In this document: one piece after another, positions 32,288 through 45,112 of the stretch | Numbering within the stretch: the first letter of the stretch is position 1 | Layout of the letters: each line of letters opens with the position of its first letter | Source of the DNA: Linanthus parryae | Taxonomy: Eukaryota > Streptophyta > Magnoliopsida > Ericales > Polemoniaceae | Length of the DNA stretch: 64,000 nt | Reading direction: 5' to 3' | Assembly: GCA_023055425.1 (NCBI GenBank) | Contig: JALGPY010000008.1 | Coordinates: 9,992,501 to 10,056,500, forward strand | Notes under the pieces: generated by a model | Databases searched by the model: none | What the model was told of the DNA's origin: nothing | What the model saw: only the letters and a program-made list of their open reading frames with translations | Program-made: the position numbers and the translations under genes

Positions 32288-32335
32288 TCTCCACTATAGA
32301 GTATGAAAAAAAAAAAAAAATCTCCACTATAGAGT
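32288..32335 (+). mobile_element. Micro-retroinsertion: ATG plus poly(A)
   Basis: The 15-mer TCTCCACTATAGAGT at 32288-32302 is repeated exactly at 32321-32335. Between them lie only ATG and A(15). A target duplication around a bare poly(A) tail is the simplest reading. Confidence 0.7.
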
Positions 32336-34844
32336 TCATGGATTGATCCCCAACTATAGCCTCAAACTTTAAGTTTTGGCTGCCTCATTTCTGGTACAAA
32401 CTGTGAATCTCAATAATAATAATAATAAAATTGTTTATCAAGAATTATTTTTAAGTTAGGATAAATTCGGTCTCTGTTCTGCTTATAGACGTGTGTCCGT
32501 AAGTTAGAATTAGGCAAGTTGATATTTCGGCACTGATGATGAAGCATTCCAAGAACTAGAAGAAAACAAGGGGAAAGTGACTCTTTAAATTTCCATATGG
32601 TAACATGTCACACCAACCGGATAGAATAAAGATGAAAAAAAGGTGTTATCCACAACCTATAGAGGGTCCTTGTGAGATTTGACAAATTTCTTCCTAAAGG
32701 AAGAATCGCAAGGGCAATGACAAGGTTAAAATGGAGCCAAAAAGCACTTTCATATTTCTTTGTATAGAAATTAAAAGTTCCATACTAGTAGAAGATTAAG
32801 TTTCTCAATCAAAAACGAAATACCACTTGCCATGATAGCTTCTGGTCAGTTTTGAGGCACGTAAGCAAGAAGAAAAGTTGGAGATAGTAAGAATATAATT
32901 TTTAGAAGAATATTCTACGTGAATTGAAGAATTGACATAGAAGTTTAGAACATGGCAATTGTCCAGTTAAATGGATTCAAATATCCAATTCATTGGCTCG
33001 GTTAAATATATATTAAATTTGGTCATAAAGTTGACCTCTCGCTCAAAATACTACTAGTAATGAGCAAGTTCTTCTAATTCACCAAATAAACGTTAAAATT
33101 TGCAGTTCTAATTTACCAAACAAACATTGTAACAATGTGAAATTATTAGCGATCACAAGCCAAATTTTAGCTCTCAAGCATCTTTCAGGGGGCCCAAATT
33201 AACCGATTTTCACTTTTCTTGTTTACTACCAGTAAATGATGCGTGTCTTCAGGACATCTTACTTGCAATACATTTCATGAACTCACGTTAAAATGTGATA
33301 TGTAACAACAAAATAAGCACAACATTGAGATCCAAACAATCTTACCGTCCAAAAAAAAAATTCAGAGTCTCAATAACCATGTCATCTTAATTTGTTATAT
33401 AGATTATTTTAACCAATTTTGTATATTTTGAAAGACTTGTACAGCCATTTGGCATTGTTTTGTAATACAAATCTAAATATCCTGATTTTCTCTGTTTTTT
33501 CCTTGATTACTTAACAAAAAGTGTTTTTGAAAAAAGCATAAACTCAAGAAAAAGTAGGGGCAACAAGCTTTAATCATGAGTTGGGATTGGGGGGGGGGGG
33601 GGGGGGGGGTCTAAATGCTTAAGTTTCCTTCTAATTATTTTCTAAATTGTTTTTGGGGAATCTTATTAGATCTACACACAAGCCATAAGATGTTAGCATG
33701 ATCAAAAAAGTAGCTTTCTATGATAAGTCAAGAAACAAACCATGTGATGGGAGTGGAGAAAGAAGGAAAGAGGGAGTGTGACCTATTATTGTTTACCTTT
33801 AAATCCAAAAAGAGATGTTTGCCTGCGCAAAGCCAAAAGTCAAAGCATCAAATCCAAAAAGATTAATACAATATCAAGATATGAACGATTAGTAATTTAA
33901 TTAATCAAATATTAAAACTATTATTTATGTGTTATATTATTACTATTATATATAAAGGATGAGTTCATGCCTATAATACTGCAACAAAAGAATAAGGACA
34001 ACACAGCATGGCAATACACCAATATATGTTTCAAGATATTGCTACAAGTTGATCATCATCGAATGTGCTAATTCTCTTGTACTCTCATTTGAAAATAAAA
34101 TTGTATGATGTAATATATATTAGGTATTATAGTTAATGACTGAAATATCTACTTATCCTTCCACTCTTTTTGTATATCAGACCCACAGTTAGCTTTCAAT
34201 GAAAGGCCTTTTCCTAAAAATAAATTAGCTTGAGTGTGTCTTTACTATTTAAGATAAGGTAAAAGTAAAATTGGTTCGGATTCAAGTTTACTTCTAATTG
34301 TTTTTTACATGATTACTTATATTTTCAATACATTTTCTAAAATTTAACATGCTACCAAACAGATTCGAGAGAACAATCAAAACAACTTATCTGTTCTTCT
34401 CAAAAAAAAAAAAAAAAAAATACACCAACAACAACTTACCTGCATCCAATTATTTTTCAAGAAAGATATGCCCGTTTACAAAACAAACTTTATTTTGTTG
34501 ATGGAGACCTATGGAAAATGGTTGAGTTGTTGTATACTATAGAATGGTTGAGTTGTTGTGTACTATAGAATTAGCACATATCTTTCGTTTCACTTGAGTC
34601 ACTGCACACATTCTTCAAACACCACACGTACACAAGAGGAAATTAAACATGATTTACAGAAGCTGAAATCTTCTAAGTTCGAATAGCATAAAAGCATCAC
34701 GTAAATTATGCATGAACCATGAGCAAGTTCTTTTTCATCAAAAAATGAGAAATCATAAATTATTCCTGTGTTCTTTGGTTCTTGAGGTCTCGAACCAAAA
34801 CCAGATTCAAAGGTTATCATTGCTCTTGTTACGTGAGCTAGCAC

Positions 34845-34965
34845 CTATTTGTGTGTAAGATCTTTTTTTAGACTTACTTGTTTGTCGTCTATTATGTTCA
34901 AATTCAGGACCTCGTGCAATGACTTTTATAAGCTCTACCACTTGAGCTAGCACCCATTTGCTTTG
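34845..34965 (-). mobile_element. SINE-like sequence
   Basis: The minus strand reads GGGTGCTAGCTCAAGTGGTA, a good tRNA-like box A, followed about 40 nt later by GGTCCTGAATTTGAAC, a weak box B. The phrase TAGCTCAAGTGGTAGGAT at about 35469 on the plus strand may be a second, shorter relative. Confidence 0.45.
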
Positions 34966-36300
34966 TCGGCAAGTTCTATGTGTAAGTTATCGAGGCATAT
35001 ATGCCCCATGTTGTCATACTCTTGTAACATGCACAAACATGCCGTGTCAAGGTTTGCAAGAGAGAGATTATTAGTGTCCAAAGCATAAATACCCAAGAAG
35101 ATGTAAACAAAAAGTAAGAGTTAAGCAGAAGAGATATAATGAGAAGACATAAAATGAAATAATGAATGCACTGCGTCTATGATCTTGTATATGAAAGAGA
35201 AAACACACACCATTAAATTCCACGGAAATAGAAGAGACAACCTGTTATATCTTGTTGAACCCCAGTACACTTGTGCTTTCCAGCAGTAGCTGAAGCTGGA
35301 CATGAAATTTTAATGGTGTCAATATTACACTCCAATCAAGCTAACCACTCAGCTATCATAGAGAGCTCATACATGGGTCCATGCAACCTCTTTATATCCG
35401 TAGTTATAGACTAATATACGCATGCTATATTAGTATATGTTATGCCTAAACTGTAGCCGATGAGTACTAGCTCAAGTGGTAGGATATGTATAACGTCTTG
35501 CTCCAGACTTCACTCCAAGTCCTCCCTCACTACTTATAAGAAGAATCAAGAGCAGAGTCGCATGGAACCCTTATGTTTTCAAAATTTTACGATTTAGCCC
35601 CCGCAAATATTCTGAATTGTGACCTATTGTTGTTGTAATTTATGGTTTTAATCATAATTTCCTTGATTTCAGTTTTAGCCCCCACTAACCCTAATATCTA
35701 GATCCGCCACTGAAATGAACGGTTTAGTTTGGATGTAAATTAATGTTTATAAGTTTTTTAGCTTCTTCCCTACACTTTGGTTTGAACATTGACTTGTTTC
35801 TTCATATTTCCTCACCTATTTAAACGATATTGTTTATTTTTATTTTTATTTTTATACTAATTTTATTTTCTATTTTATGACGTGAGAACTCATCACCGCT
35901 GTTTTTCAAATACAATAGTATACAAATCATATTAGAGAGGTAACTAATATGATTAAGAACTGATTGATTAGCTTGTAACTGAGAATCCTAATAGTTAATA
36001 CCCAAATTCTTCCTAATTTTAAACTCAAGGACTTAAGTTTGCTTGTCCGACCAAGACCCAGGAACTAACGGGTTCCATACTTTGTTTTGGCAATGGAGAT
36101 ATTAAAAAACCACATGCTGGCGACTAGATTGGCAGTGGAGAGTTGAGAGGTCACTGGCTATTTTAGCACCAGACATTTTAACAGTTTGGGCCTTGATTTT
36201 TGCTATTCTTCTTTTTTTGTGAAATGTTCACTTCAACAGGCGATGTCATTTTCATTATTCAAAGTCCTGTGACTTCTATTGAAAATGTCGTCCTAGCTCA

Positions 36301-37142
36301 ATCTTTAATATATGTCGTCCAATGTAGGTCTGACATGGTTGAATTTTACACACAGACAATATAAATGGACTAGAGTATACCCATGCACTCAGGCCACTAT
36401 CAAACTAAGACCACCCACAGCAGTGAGCCCACCTTACCCCACTATTAATGTTCTTAATATTTACAATTCTACCATAATAGCCACAACAGTCAAAACACTA
36501 TTTCTCCCCTACTATTATATTTTATTGAAACTACACTACTATATAGTTAATTACGCTAAACACCCAACTTTAGCCAATAAGACAACCGCAACCCTATTAC
36601 TTGTTATTATGTATTTTTCATTTTGCAATCGTACCATTACTTGTTATTATGTATTTTTCATTTTGCAATCGTTTTATATAATATATTTTTATTAGTTTTA
36701 ATAATTTTTATTATGTAATTTTGTGTTTTTATTATTTAGATTTTAATTAGTTTCAATAAATCCATTTCCCTAAACATTAATTATTCGAACACAACATTTG
36801 GATACAAACTTATATACATGGGGTCGAATTTGTAATAAATACAAACTATATTAATTTAGGAGGGGGGTTAAAATGTAGTTTACATAAACCCAACCCCCAC
36901 CCTCCACTACCGTGAAGAAACAAAACCCAGTAAACCCATCCCGACATCTGCCCTGTCCCACCGAGCTCGACGTCGCCCACGGTCTCCTCCAAGCTCCCCT
37001 CCAAGCCCGGCGAGCTCCGATTAGCCACGAGCTCGCCTGCAAGCCCCTGCCGCTGCAGGTGCTAATCCGTCGCCCGATCTCCATCTCCCCTACTGATGTG
37101 GGTGGTCTAACGAGAAAGAAACTCCAAAGAAAAATTATAAAA
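36301..37142. repeat. Intergenic with 40-bp tandem duplication
   Basis: A 40-bp unit containing TTGTTATTATGTATTTTTCA is repeated at 36596 and 36636. The open frame at 36312-36695 runs across it and has no protein character. Pro- and Arg-rich frames at 36850-37170 on both strands come from a GC-rich patch and are not supported as genes. Confidence 0.6.
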
Positions 37143-38434
37143 AAAAATCTTGGGTAAAAGACGATTTGCACCCTCGTGATTTAGGTTATTTTCAAAAACA
37201 ATCATATTGTTCGGGGATATACAAAAATCACCCCTGTCAGAGACAAAAAGCCCCCTGTCAGTGACGGACGTTGGACAAATACAACATTTTTGTTAATGTC
37301 AGTTGAGAGGGGGTGCAATCTGACCTTTTTTATGACAATTTTGCCCTTATTTGTGTTTTTGTGTTTATTTTTTCTTCTAGGTGTTCTTCGACGCCACCTC
37401 CGCCACCACCAACATCACCACCACTGCGACCCTTGTTCTTAGTGTTCTTCGTGTTCTTCACCACCACCACCACCAGCAGCAGCACCGAATCCCCACATGC
37501 ACCACTCTTCCTCTCTCGATCCCAACCACTACCTGCAAGTGCCAACAGACAACTAATACAAAGACATTGGCATCCAACGGGTGTTTATCATGATAGGTTG
37601 GTATCGATTGGCATTTAGAAAGATTTGTAAGTTCATCAACATATGATGGGTAAAAGACACTTTGACCGGCCCCTTGCAACTGACAGATTATAAACTCCTT
37701 ACAACATAACTCCTCCATACTCAAAACCCTAGCCACTGTCTCTTGCTCATTCTCCGTGACCCAAATCTCTCACCACTACCATGGCCAATACGCACTACAA
37801 CCATTGCCTGAACCCACGACCACGCTAGCCAACAGAAACAATCCAGCACCACCGCCATCAGAACCATCCCGACTTACCCCACCATTAACATCACAATAAA
37901 ATCCCCACCTCCTGAAGAATCTCGACCCAACCACTACCTCTGCAAACACACTTTGTCTCTTTTGTCAAAATCAAACTGAAGAACACAAAAATATAAGAGA
38001 ACAACCCAACAAAAATTACCCACCTGCAACCAGAACCCACATAAGCCTCATCCATGGTTTGCAACCAGAACTCACATAATCATCGGCGAGTTCGACGGAT
38101 CTGAGGAAGAAATAGGCCTCGAATGGTTCGACGGGGACGGGGAAGAAGGCACAAGAGTGAACCAGATCCGACTGAGAGAGATGGAGACTTGGGGAGCCAG
38201 AGAAGATGAGGCGGCGGCGGCGAATCGGTCGATTGGAGAACGACGAAGATGATGGGAACGACCAGATCTGGAAACGACGAAGATGATAGGCGACGTTGTC
38301 CTCCTCCGCGTTGGCAGCGTCCTCCACTGCATCCTTCTCATCATGCCGGTGGTGGGCGTTGAAATAGAAAAGGGAAAGAGGGGGAGACAAGAGGAGGCTA
38401 GTAGTGCTGGGAGAGATGGGTTTGAGGGGAGAAT

Positions 38435-41075
38435 TGATAGTGCCTTTTAGGAGATAAATATTATTGTTAAATTACACATTATCACGAGGGATTTGAGCCT
38501 AATGTTAGAGAATATAAGTCGTTTTGGCACTTGATGTTTCATATGCGCTTTATTGTTAGCACGGGCGTTTCTATGCATATTTCATATGTTTGGCATGATT
38601 GGGATGACATGCTTGGTTTTGGATGGTTTTTTTGGATATTCGGTTTATTAAATGTTAAATTTTTCACAAACCGGTCTATTTGGTTTGGTTTTTGGTTTTT
38701 AAAAATATCACACCGCACCAAACTGAACTGAACCTATATGTGCTTAACGTACTTTTACTACAATGTATATCGCTTAAAGTAAAATTCAATAATCTAGAAA
38801 CGAGAAACACAAGTAGATAGATTCAACTGAATTAATCTTATTAATCTAAGCTTCTCCATTTCTCTTAAGTTAAATCATTTTTTTTCTCTCTAAAACGATA
38901 GTTGTTCATATTTTTTCAAGTCTACTTAATTTATTTTTCACTTAAAACTTGAAATTTATTGACAAAGTAGTATAATGATATTCATTCGATAATATTTACG
39001 CAAACCGACCGCAACGAACCAAACCGATGTTTTTCATTTTGGTTTGGTTCGGTTCATCCTTTCAAATGGTTTGATTTAGTTACAAAAATAGTAAACTGGT
39101 GTATTCGGTTCGGTTTATGGTTTTAGCAAAAACCGCACCAAACCGAACCGCTTACACCCCTAATCCTATCCTACCCGTCCTAAGCCGTCAACAATTTAAC
39201 CCGTGGATAAATAGCTCTGATGGTAGGTGCTAGGAATACGTTTGATGAGTGTGCGGAAGCAACTTATTGAGTGTTTCGAGATTGCCCAATATCTAGCAAA
39301 AAAATGATGTTCTTTACTTCGTTAACCTTTTTATAATTGAGTTGCATTGTTTAAAGTCATGTAGATTGCATAGTCCGGTGTTTGAGTCATTGTGTCCAAG
39401 GCAAAGTAAAGATATATGTGAACCTTTGAAGCAAGTGTTGCTCGGGACGAGCAAGAAGGTAGTGTGGGGGAATTTGATAGCGCCTTTTGTAGCTATGTAT
39501 TATTGTTTGTTTCCACATTATCACGATTTATTTGAGCCTAATGTTAGAGAATATAATTCGTTTGGCACTTGATGCTTCATATGCGCTTTATTGTTAGTCC
39601 AGGCGTTTCTATGCATATTTCGTTGTTATTTGTCAAATATGATCGCTAGGTATGTTTTTTCATGTTGATCGTCTGATAGGAGGCAAGGAATGAACTTCGG
39701 AAATAACTGGAGCTCAAGTGGAGTCAAGAGAAGCAAATTTGGAAAAGTCTCTCAGGACCAGCCTGCACTCTGCTCAATGCTCAGGAAAATCTACAATGAA
39801 TTCTGGAGCAAGGCATGTGCCATTGTAAATTAGACATCCAGCGATTTCCAACGATATATGGTAGGACCAAAGACGAGTCTGAATGAGAGAGTTATAGCCC
39901 GCGCAAGTCCAGCTTACAGTTCTGTCCGAGAATTACAAACTGGAGGGGTTGAAATACAATTTCGGCCAAGTTACATTAAAACTTGCCCCAGCAGGTAAAA
40001 AATGTGAGAGAATAACTAAAAGGCACAAGATACACGCACGGGAACCATTGGAGAGCAACTTGGAGCTTGGGGATTGCCCGAATTTGTCGGAACTTTGGTG
40101 ATTTCACAGTTTGATTTCTTTCTCTTATCTTTTCATCATGTGGATGGAGAAACTCTTGTTATTTTCCTACTTTATTAGTAGCTAATACTTTTGCTAGGTT
40201 CCATGGAGATGAACCTAGGGTTTATGAGCTAGATTTATTTCCGGGTTGTGAGATTGATTCATGTTTCGATTTATTAAACTATATTGTTCTTCTTTTTTTA
40301 TCGTATATCTTGATTACTTAGGACTATTGACACGTCTAGGGTAAGAAGAAAAACTTTGGGAAGATGATCATTATGTTATATGAATCGTAGTTTAAAGATT
40401 ATCATCATATTAGATGGATTGATTGTTCTAAACTTAACACTTAGCATAAACGGAGTCGCGAACCGGTTAGGCTAGCGTTCTAGGTGGGTGCTCGAAAGAG
40501 ACCTTACCGGATACGAACAAGAACAAGAAATTAGCCCAAATCACTGAGACTCAGATGAGATGATTAGGACTAAGCGTGTTAGTGGGTACATTCGGTAGGT
40601 GAGATTTGACTATTTCGTGCAACGGTCGACCGATAGGACGGGTTGTCGTGCATGTTGTTAGCCTACTAGAACCATATCGGTAGACGTCGGTGGACCGACA
40701 TGACCCGTAGTCGATTGATAGGTAGAACACATGAGACCGAGAGGAGATTGTCAGTGCTATTCCTGAAACAATTAATAAGATGATAGCGTGTCTCCGTACA
40801 TAATCTGGAACTGTCTAAAACCCTGAAGGATCCATAGATCACCTAATTGTTCTCCATATTATTAGAAAAATACAAAAACATTAGTTTAGTTGTTATTTAA
40901 TTCCAGTCACTTGTTGTGGGTGATGCCTTAGTTAATCACAATTTCTCCTCCTGTTACAGTACTCTAGGTTAATCTACTAGCTAAATAATATCAAGACTGT
41001 CCTCGTGGGATCGATAACTCGGGGTTGAAACACCACCCCTATATTACTTGAACGTGCACTTCCGCATACACGTAA
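38435..41075 (+). mobile_element. Gypsy-like LTR retrotransposon remnant
   Basis: Two copies of an LTR start (TGATAGTGCC at 38435, TGATAGCGCC at 39475) match over about 150 bp, including GAGCCTAATGTTAGAGAATA and CTTTATTGTTAG. The second is preceded by a purine tract GTGTGGGGGAAT, the usual plus-strand primer site, after GCTCGGGACGAGCAAG. The right LTR runs to about 41070, where TCCTCGTGGGATCGAT and CGTGCACTTCCGC resemble plant Gypsy LTR ends. The left LTR is cut short and the coding part is lost. The exact right boundary and a target duplication were not found. Confidence 0.6.
38620..39165. mobile_element. hAT-like element with GGTTCGGTTTGG motifs
   Basis: The right end reads AACCGAACCGCTTACACCCC, the classic form of a plant hAT terminus seen in reverse (GGGGTGTAAGCGGTTCGG), and GGTTTGGTT/AACCAAACC motifs cluster at both ends. 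It lies inside the Gypsy-like remnant. The left terminus is worn. Confidence 0.5.
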
Positions 41076-41625
41076 GAAAGCGTAAGAGAACGGAGATGGA
41101 GGCTGAGGGATTCTGCTAGGGTTTGAGAATGGATGAGGGGAAAGAGGGGAAGAGATGGTAAGGTAAGAAATGAGGAGAATGAGGAGAAAAAATGATTATA
41201 TAGTAGGGTAATTTTTTTCAATCTGAGGGTATATATGTCTTTTTGATCTTCTATTAGTTCACTGTTACCTCTGTTATCTGGCAAGGGTGGTTTTTGTATA
41301 TCTTGAACAATGAGGTTGTTTTTGTATATAACTCATCTACGAGGGTGCAAATTTTCTTTTACCCAAAAATCTTATGTTATAAAAAAATTGAACTTCTATT
41401 GTGATTACATTTTTCGTAATATTTTTCATTTTTAGCAACTATTTTGACAGTGGCGTCAATAAGAGTAAAAAAATTATCTCCGCATTTGTGCGGTTCAAAA
41501 TATATAGGAGCACTCCTAAATCGTAATCTCATGCCTTAACTTCAAAAATTCCCCCGATACCAAATATGGTTACTTAAATTATTAATGTGCTCCGAAATTT
41601 AATGTTATTGAAATGATTGAGGCAT

Positions 41626-42483
41626 AGTTTTAAAAACCGGACCGGACCGGCCGGTTCGACCGGTTGAACACGTGAACCGGCCCATGACCGGTCCGGTTAG
41701 CTAATTGGACCGCCCATGCAAGAACCGGTCAAGAACCGGTCAAAACTGGCCGGCTCGTGCTTGAACCTGTGAACCGGTTTGACCGGTTCTACCGGTTCAA
41801 TTGGTCAATTCAATTTATTCAAAAGAAGAAGAAGAAGAAGAAGAAGAAGAAGAAGAAGAAGAAGAAGAAGAAGAAGAAGAAGAAGAAGAAGAAGAAGAAG
41901 AAGAAGAAGAAGAAGAAGAAGAAGAAGAAGAAGAAGAAGAGAAGGTGGGATCAATCTGCCGGAAGGAGATCCGCCAACACCGTCGGCGTCCTCGTCGGCC
42001 TATTCCCCTGTCTCCTCGTCCTCGCCAACACCGCTGAAATCATCTTCCTCTCCATCCCTCGATCCGCCAACTCCACGCCACCGTTCAGCTATGAACACAC
42101 ACACACACGGAGAGAGAGAGAGAGAGAGTGAGAGAGAGAGAGAGAGACGAGAAGGTATGAGGAGATATGTGGGTTTCGTCTCACTGCAAAAAAAAAATGG
42201 TGTCGAGCCATCTGTGGGTCTGGGGTCAATAGAGGGGGGTATTGGATAAGGTTGGGGAGTTTTATTTGTGAAGGTTGGGAGTATTGAGTGGGTAAGTGTA
42301 GAATAAAAGTGGGGTATTTTTTTTAGAAGAAAAAGTGGGGTATTTTTGAATAAACATTTATTTATTTTTTTGTATAGAAATGATAAAAATATATTATTAA
42401 AACGTACGATTGAACCGGTCCGACCATGAACTGGTGCCTCCTCGGTTCGATGCCGGTTCGATGCCGGTCCGGTTTTTAAAACT
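41626..42483. mobile_element. Inverted-repeat element with ACCGGACCGG ends and internal microsatellites
   Basis: The left end AGTTTTAAAAACCGGACCGG is inverted at the right as CCGGTTTTTAAAACT after GCCGGTCC. CCGGTT/AACCGG motifs crowd both ends. The interior contains a huge GAA tract, a Pro/Ser-rich GC patch (41950-42085), AC and GA tracts. No target duplication was seen. Long Lys, Arg and Glu frames here are products of the GAA tract. Confidence 0.7.
41823..41943. repeat. (GAA)n microsatellite, about 40 units
   Basis: An almost perfect run of about 120 bp of AAG repeats. Tracts of this length readily expand and can form triplex DNA. Confidence 0.97.
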
Positions 42484-42769
42484 TTGGATTTAGGGGATCT
42501 TTGTGGTCCCAATATTCCAAATGTAGCATCCTAATGTTTCATTCCATAACTTTTCAAATAACTTTCCTTAATAGGTATCGATTCAACGGTTGAGATGTAA
42601 CAATCTAATGTGCAAAAGTCATTTAAAATTCAATTGTCCTGTTTTATTATATAGAATCTATGGAAGAAGGAAAATAGTCAGTTTTTTCCATAAACGTCTC
42701 ACTTTGTCATTGCACGATGATAATTTAGGGTTACAATTTGATATTTTGGGTGAAAGAATAATTTGTATT
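42484..42769. other. Intergenic
   Basis: AT-rich DNA between two elements with no feature I can support. Confidence 0.4.
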
Positions 42770-44490
42770 TGTTGAAATCTGCAATTTGCAGAGAGCACAA
42801 GAAAAGAGAGAGGAAAAAATTGAATCCTATTTCAAATTAATGAGGATGAATAGTGTTACACCCCGTTTAACAGGATAATGAAACGTCTAGCAAAATAATA
42901 ACAAACCTAATTAACCTGCCACCCTCTACAATTTATTACAGATACATTACCATACTTTCTCTTTATTCACTAACTGCCAACTTGACTTAAGGACTTTACA
43001 TCCTTGCCCTTGTGCTAATTACACCTACTTCATTAGTTTACTTTATGCAGTATTCTAACCCCCCCCCCCCACACACACACAAATTTATAAAGAAGATAAT
43101 GGAAGACTACTAGAGAAAGAGTGTTAGTCAAAATGTATGCTAATTGATGATTGGAAGAGAGATGAATTAACCTGTGCTTTCCCTCCTGAATTTGATCCCT
43201 CACAAAATGGCAATGAATCTCCATATGATTTGTCTTTTCATGGAAGATACGATTTTCAACTATTACTATAACAGAGTTGTTGTCACAATATATCGCAGGG
43301 AGTGTTTACAAATTCACTTGCAAATCTCTCAACAAATATGGAAACCCCTGCAAGGCTGCAACTTTTAAGAAATTAATGTCAAACACATGTATTCAGCTCC
43401 TGCAAAAATTTAGACACATCATCATGTTTATTTCATCTCCAACCAATAAGAGCCTCTCCAAAATATAGCAAAATACAAAATGCAGAATTTCTTGTATTTG
43501 GTCACCCAGCCCAATTTGAGTCTGAAAAAGCTCTAAGAATCATTTTATTGCTGGATAGAAAAAATAAACGTTGGTTACGACTCCCTTTGAGATTCCTCAT
43601 AACCCTTTGAGCTGCAAAGAAATGAGTTTCATTGGGTGCTGACTCATAGTGACTCTTGTTTACCGAGTAGCTAAGATCAGGTCTTGAGTTACAAAAATAC
43701 AGTAATCTTCCTATTAATATTTTGTAGGCAGTGATTTCTTCTTCTTGTAACTCCACACCTTCTAACCTACTTAACTATACACATGAATCCATGCGAGTGT
43801 TGGTAGGCTATGACCCAAAAGACCAAGTATATGTCAAGACATCTAAGGTAGTTAGTACCTTAGATAACTTATATCCCAGAAGAAACATAAAGTGATTCCT
43901 TCATCTGTTCTGGACACTTCAAACCCCAGAAAAAAACTCAAATGTTCCTAGTATTTAAGCCAAAATATTCCATTCAATTCTCCCTTCAAAATTTATAAGT
44001 ATTGTATATCATTTCTTGCTAGAACAGTGTCATCTACATATACCAATAAAGCATCAAATATCTTCCTTTCCTGTAGAGTGAAGAGTGCGTGGTCAGAATT
44101 TGATTACTTGAAACCCATTTTTGTAGGTGCGTTTAGAAAACTTACTAAACTATTACCTTATTGATTGCTTCAAATTCATATAAGGATTTTTTCAATTTGC
44201 ACACCAATCTTTCATTCTTACCCTCAAGTTTGAAGAGAACTTGTATCCCAATGGAAGAATGTACACATCTTCATCTAAATATCCATGAAGAAAAGTAGTG
44301 TTTACATCTACTCGTAACAAATGCCATTTATCATTGCTGCGAACCCCAATAAACACTTTACTATGAAAATTGGTCACTGGTGAAAAAGGGTCCAAAACCA
44401 ACTCATTTTATTTGAGTGTAGCCTTTAGGTACCAACAAGGCTTTAGATCTCTCAATATTACCATCTGATTTTATGTTTGACATTGTAAAC
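42770..44490 (-). pseudogene. Copia retrotransposon remnant: LTR plus decayed pol
   Basis: Read on the minus strand from about 44480 down, fragments appear in Copia order: IKSDGNIERSKALLVPKGYTQ-like start of reverse transcriptase, FSPVTNF and LRVDVNTTFLHGYLDEDVY, then YVDD (catalytic), RLLYFCNSRPDLSYSVNK, LRAFSDSNWAG (RNase H), and finally IHCHFVRDQIQEGKHRL and NHQLAYILTNTL. They lie in several frames with stops between. A run of C (G on the element strand) at 43059-43070 sits where the purine tract should be, followed by a 3' LTR from about 43058 to 42770 whose end TTTCAACA is intact. The 5' LTR, gag and integrase are missing. No product is expected. Confidence 0.85.
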
Positions 44491-45112
44491 TCACTTTCAC
44501 CCAAGAGTGTAACACCCCCCCCCCCCTCCATCGTATGTTGGGAAATACCAGAAGACCCCCAGACTCACGGGAGTGTCCTCCGCTAAGGTACCGAAATGCC
44601 CCCAATAAGGATTTAAATATAACGATTATGTTGCGAGACATAATTGAATAAATTAAAAATCTGAAAGAGAAAGCTTGCAGTATACTTGTTATAAGTATTT
44701 ACGATAGATATGTGATATTGACAGCTAAGTGTTTGACTCTACTTCCCAATTTCCCATGTGCTCTCCTACAGAGTTATAGAAACAGATAGACGAGAGAGTA
44801 TGTCAGAAATATTGTAAGTAGACAGTATAACTTGTAAAGAAAATACTCGATAACGAGCTTTAAAAAGTTTACCATAGTACTTAGAAGCTTTAAAAAGTTT
44901 ATCATAGTACTTAGAAGCTATACTTAGAAGTTATAAGTATTTACGATAGATATGTGATATTAGACTTTCCCAAAACTTTCAATATTTGGCAAGTTCTTAA
45001 TACGGAACTGTTATGAAATATGACATGAATTAATTACCAAGTTCTTGAAGAAGTTGTGGAGTTGACTCCCCTCCAAAATATTATGATTTTTTTAACATAA
45101 TTTTACAATAAA
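44491..45112. repeat. Intergenic with several short duplications
   Basis: Starts with 12 C in a row (44515-44526). AAGTATTTACGATAGATATG occurs at about 44693 and 44935; AGCTTTAAAAAGTTTA.CATAG occurs twice 30 bp apart (44856, 44886). No gene is supported. Confidence 0.6.

Larger units (their letters stand above)
30160..36300. other. Long intergenic stretch
   Basis: Mostly AT-rich DNA with no supported gene on either strand. It holds poly(G) runs (17 at 30219-30235; 21 at 33589-33609), an (AT)n tract near 30840, SINE copies, a micro-retroinsertion at 32288-32335, a direct repeat of about 26 bp at 34517-34570, and two segments (31690-31870, 35580-35715) that share TTTTAGCCC..., and ...GGATCCGCC / AGATCCGCC phrases and look like one old repeat family. 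Confidence 0.5.
37152..41364. mobile_element. Mutator-like element with 9-bp duplication and nested insertions
   Basis: Long terminal inverted repeats of about 83 bp start GGGTAAAAGACGATTTGCAC on the left and, read inward from the right, GGGTAAAAGAAAATTTGCAC. Perfect 9-bp direct repeats AAAAATCTT flank them (37143-37151, 41365-41373), as expected for Mutator. The 4.2-kb element has no transposase. About 38435-41075 appears to be a Gypsy-like remnant that entered later, leaving an original element of about 1.6 kb. The left interior (37370-38400) is GC-richer than its surroundings and could be captured host DNA, but no gene family is recognisable. Confidence 0.85.

Noticed and set aside
33589..33609. 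Poly(G) runs of 17-21 as G-quadruplex regulators
   Set aside because: Four such runs occur in unrelated repeat contexts without nearby genes; they may partly reflect sequencing or assembly length errors.
34381..34446. A further poly(A) micro-insertion (AACAACTTATCTG and AACAACTTACCTG around TTCTTCTC plus A(18))
   Set aside because: The repeats differ and the A run does not touch the second repeat (TACACC intervenes), so simple tandem duplication is as likely.
36312..36695. 127-residue open frame
   Set aside because: Runs through a 40-bp tandem duplication, has no domain, and its composition follows the AT-rich DNA.
41757..42249. Open frames rich in Lys, Arg or Glu
   Set aside because: They are the three translations of the (GAA)n tract plus neighbouring low-complexity sequence.
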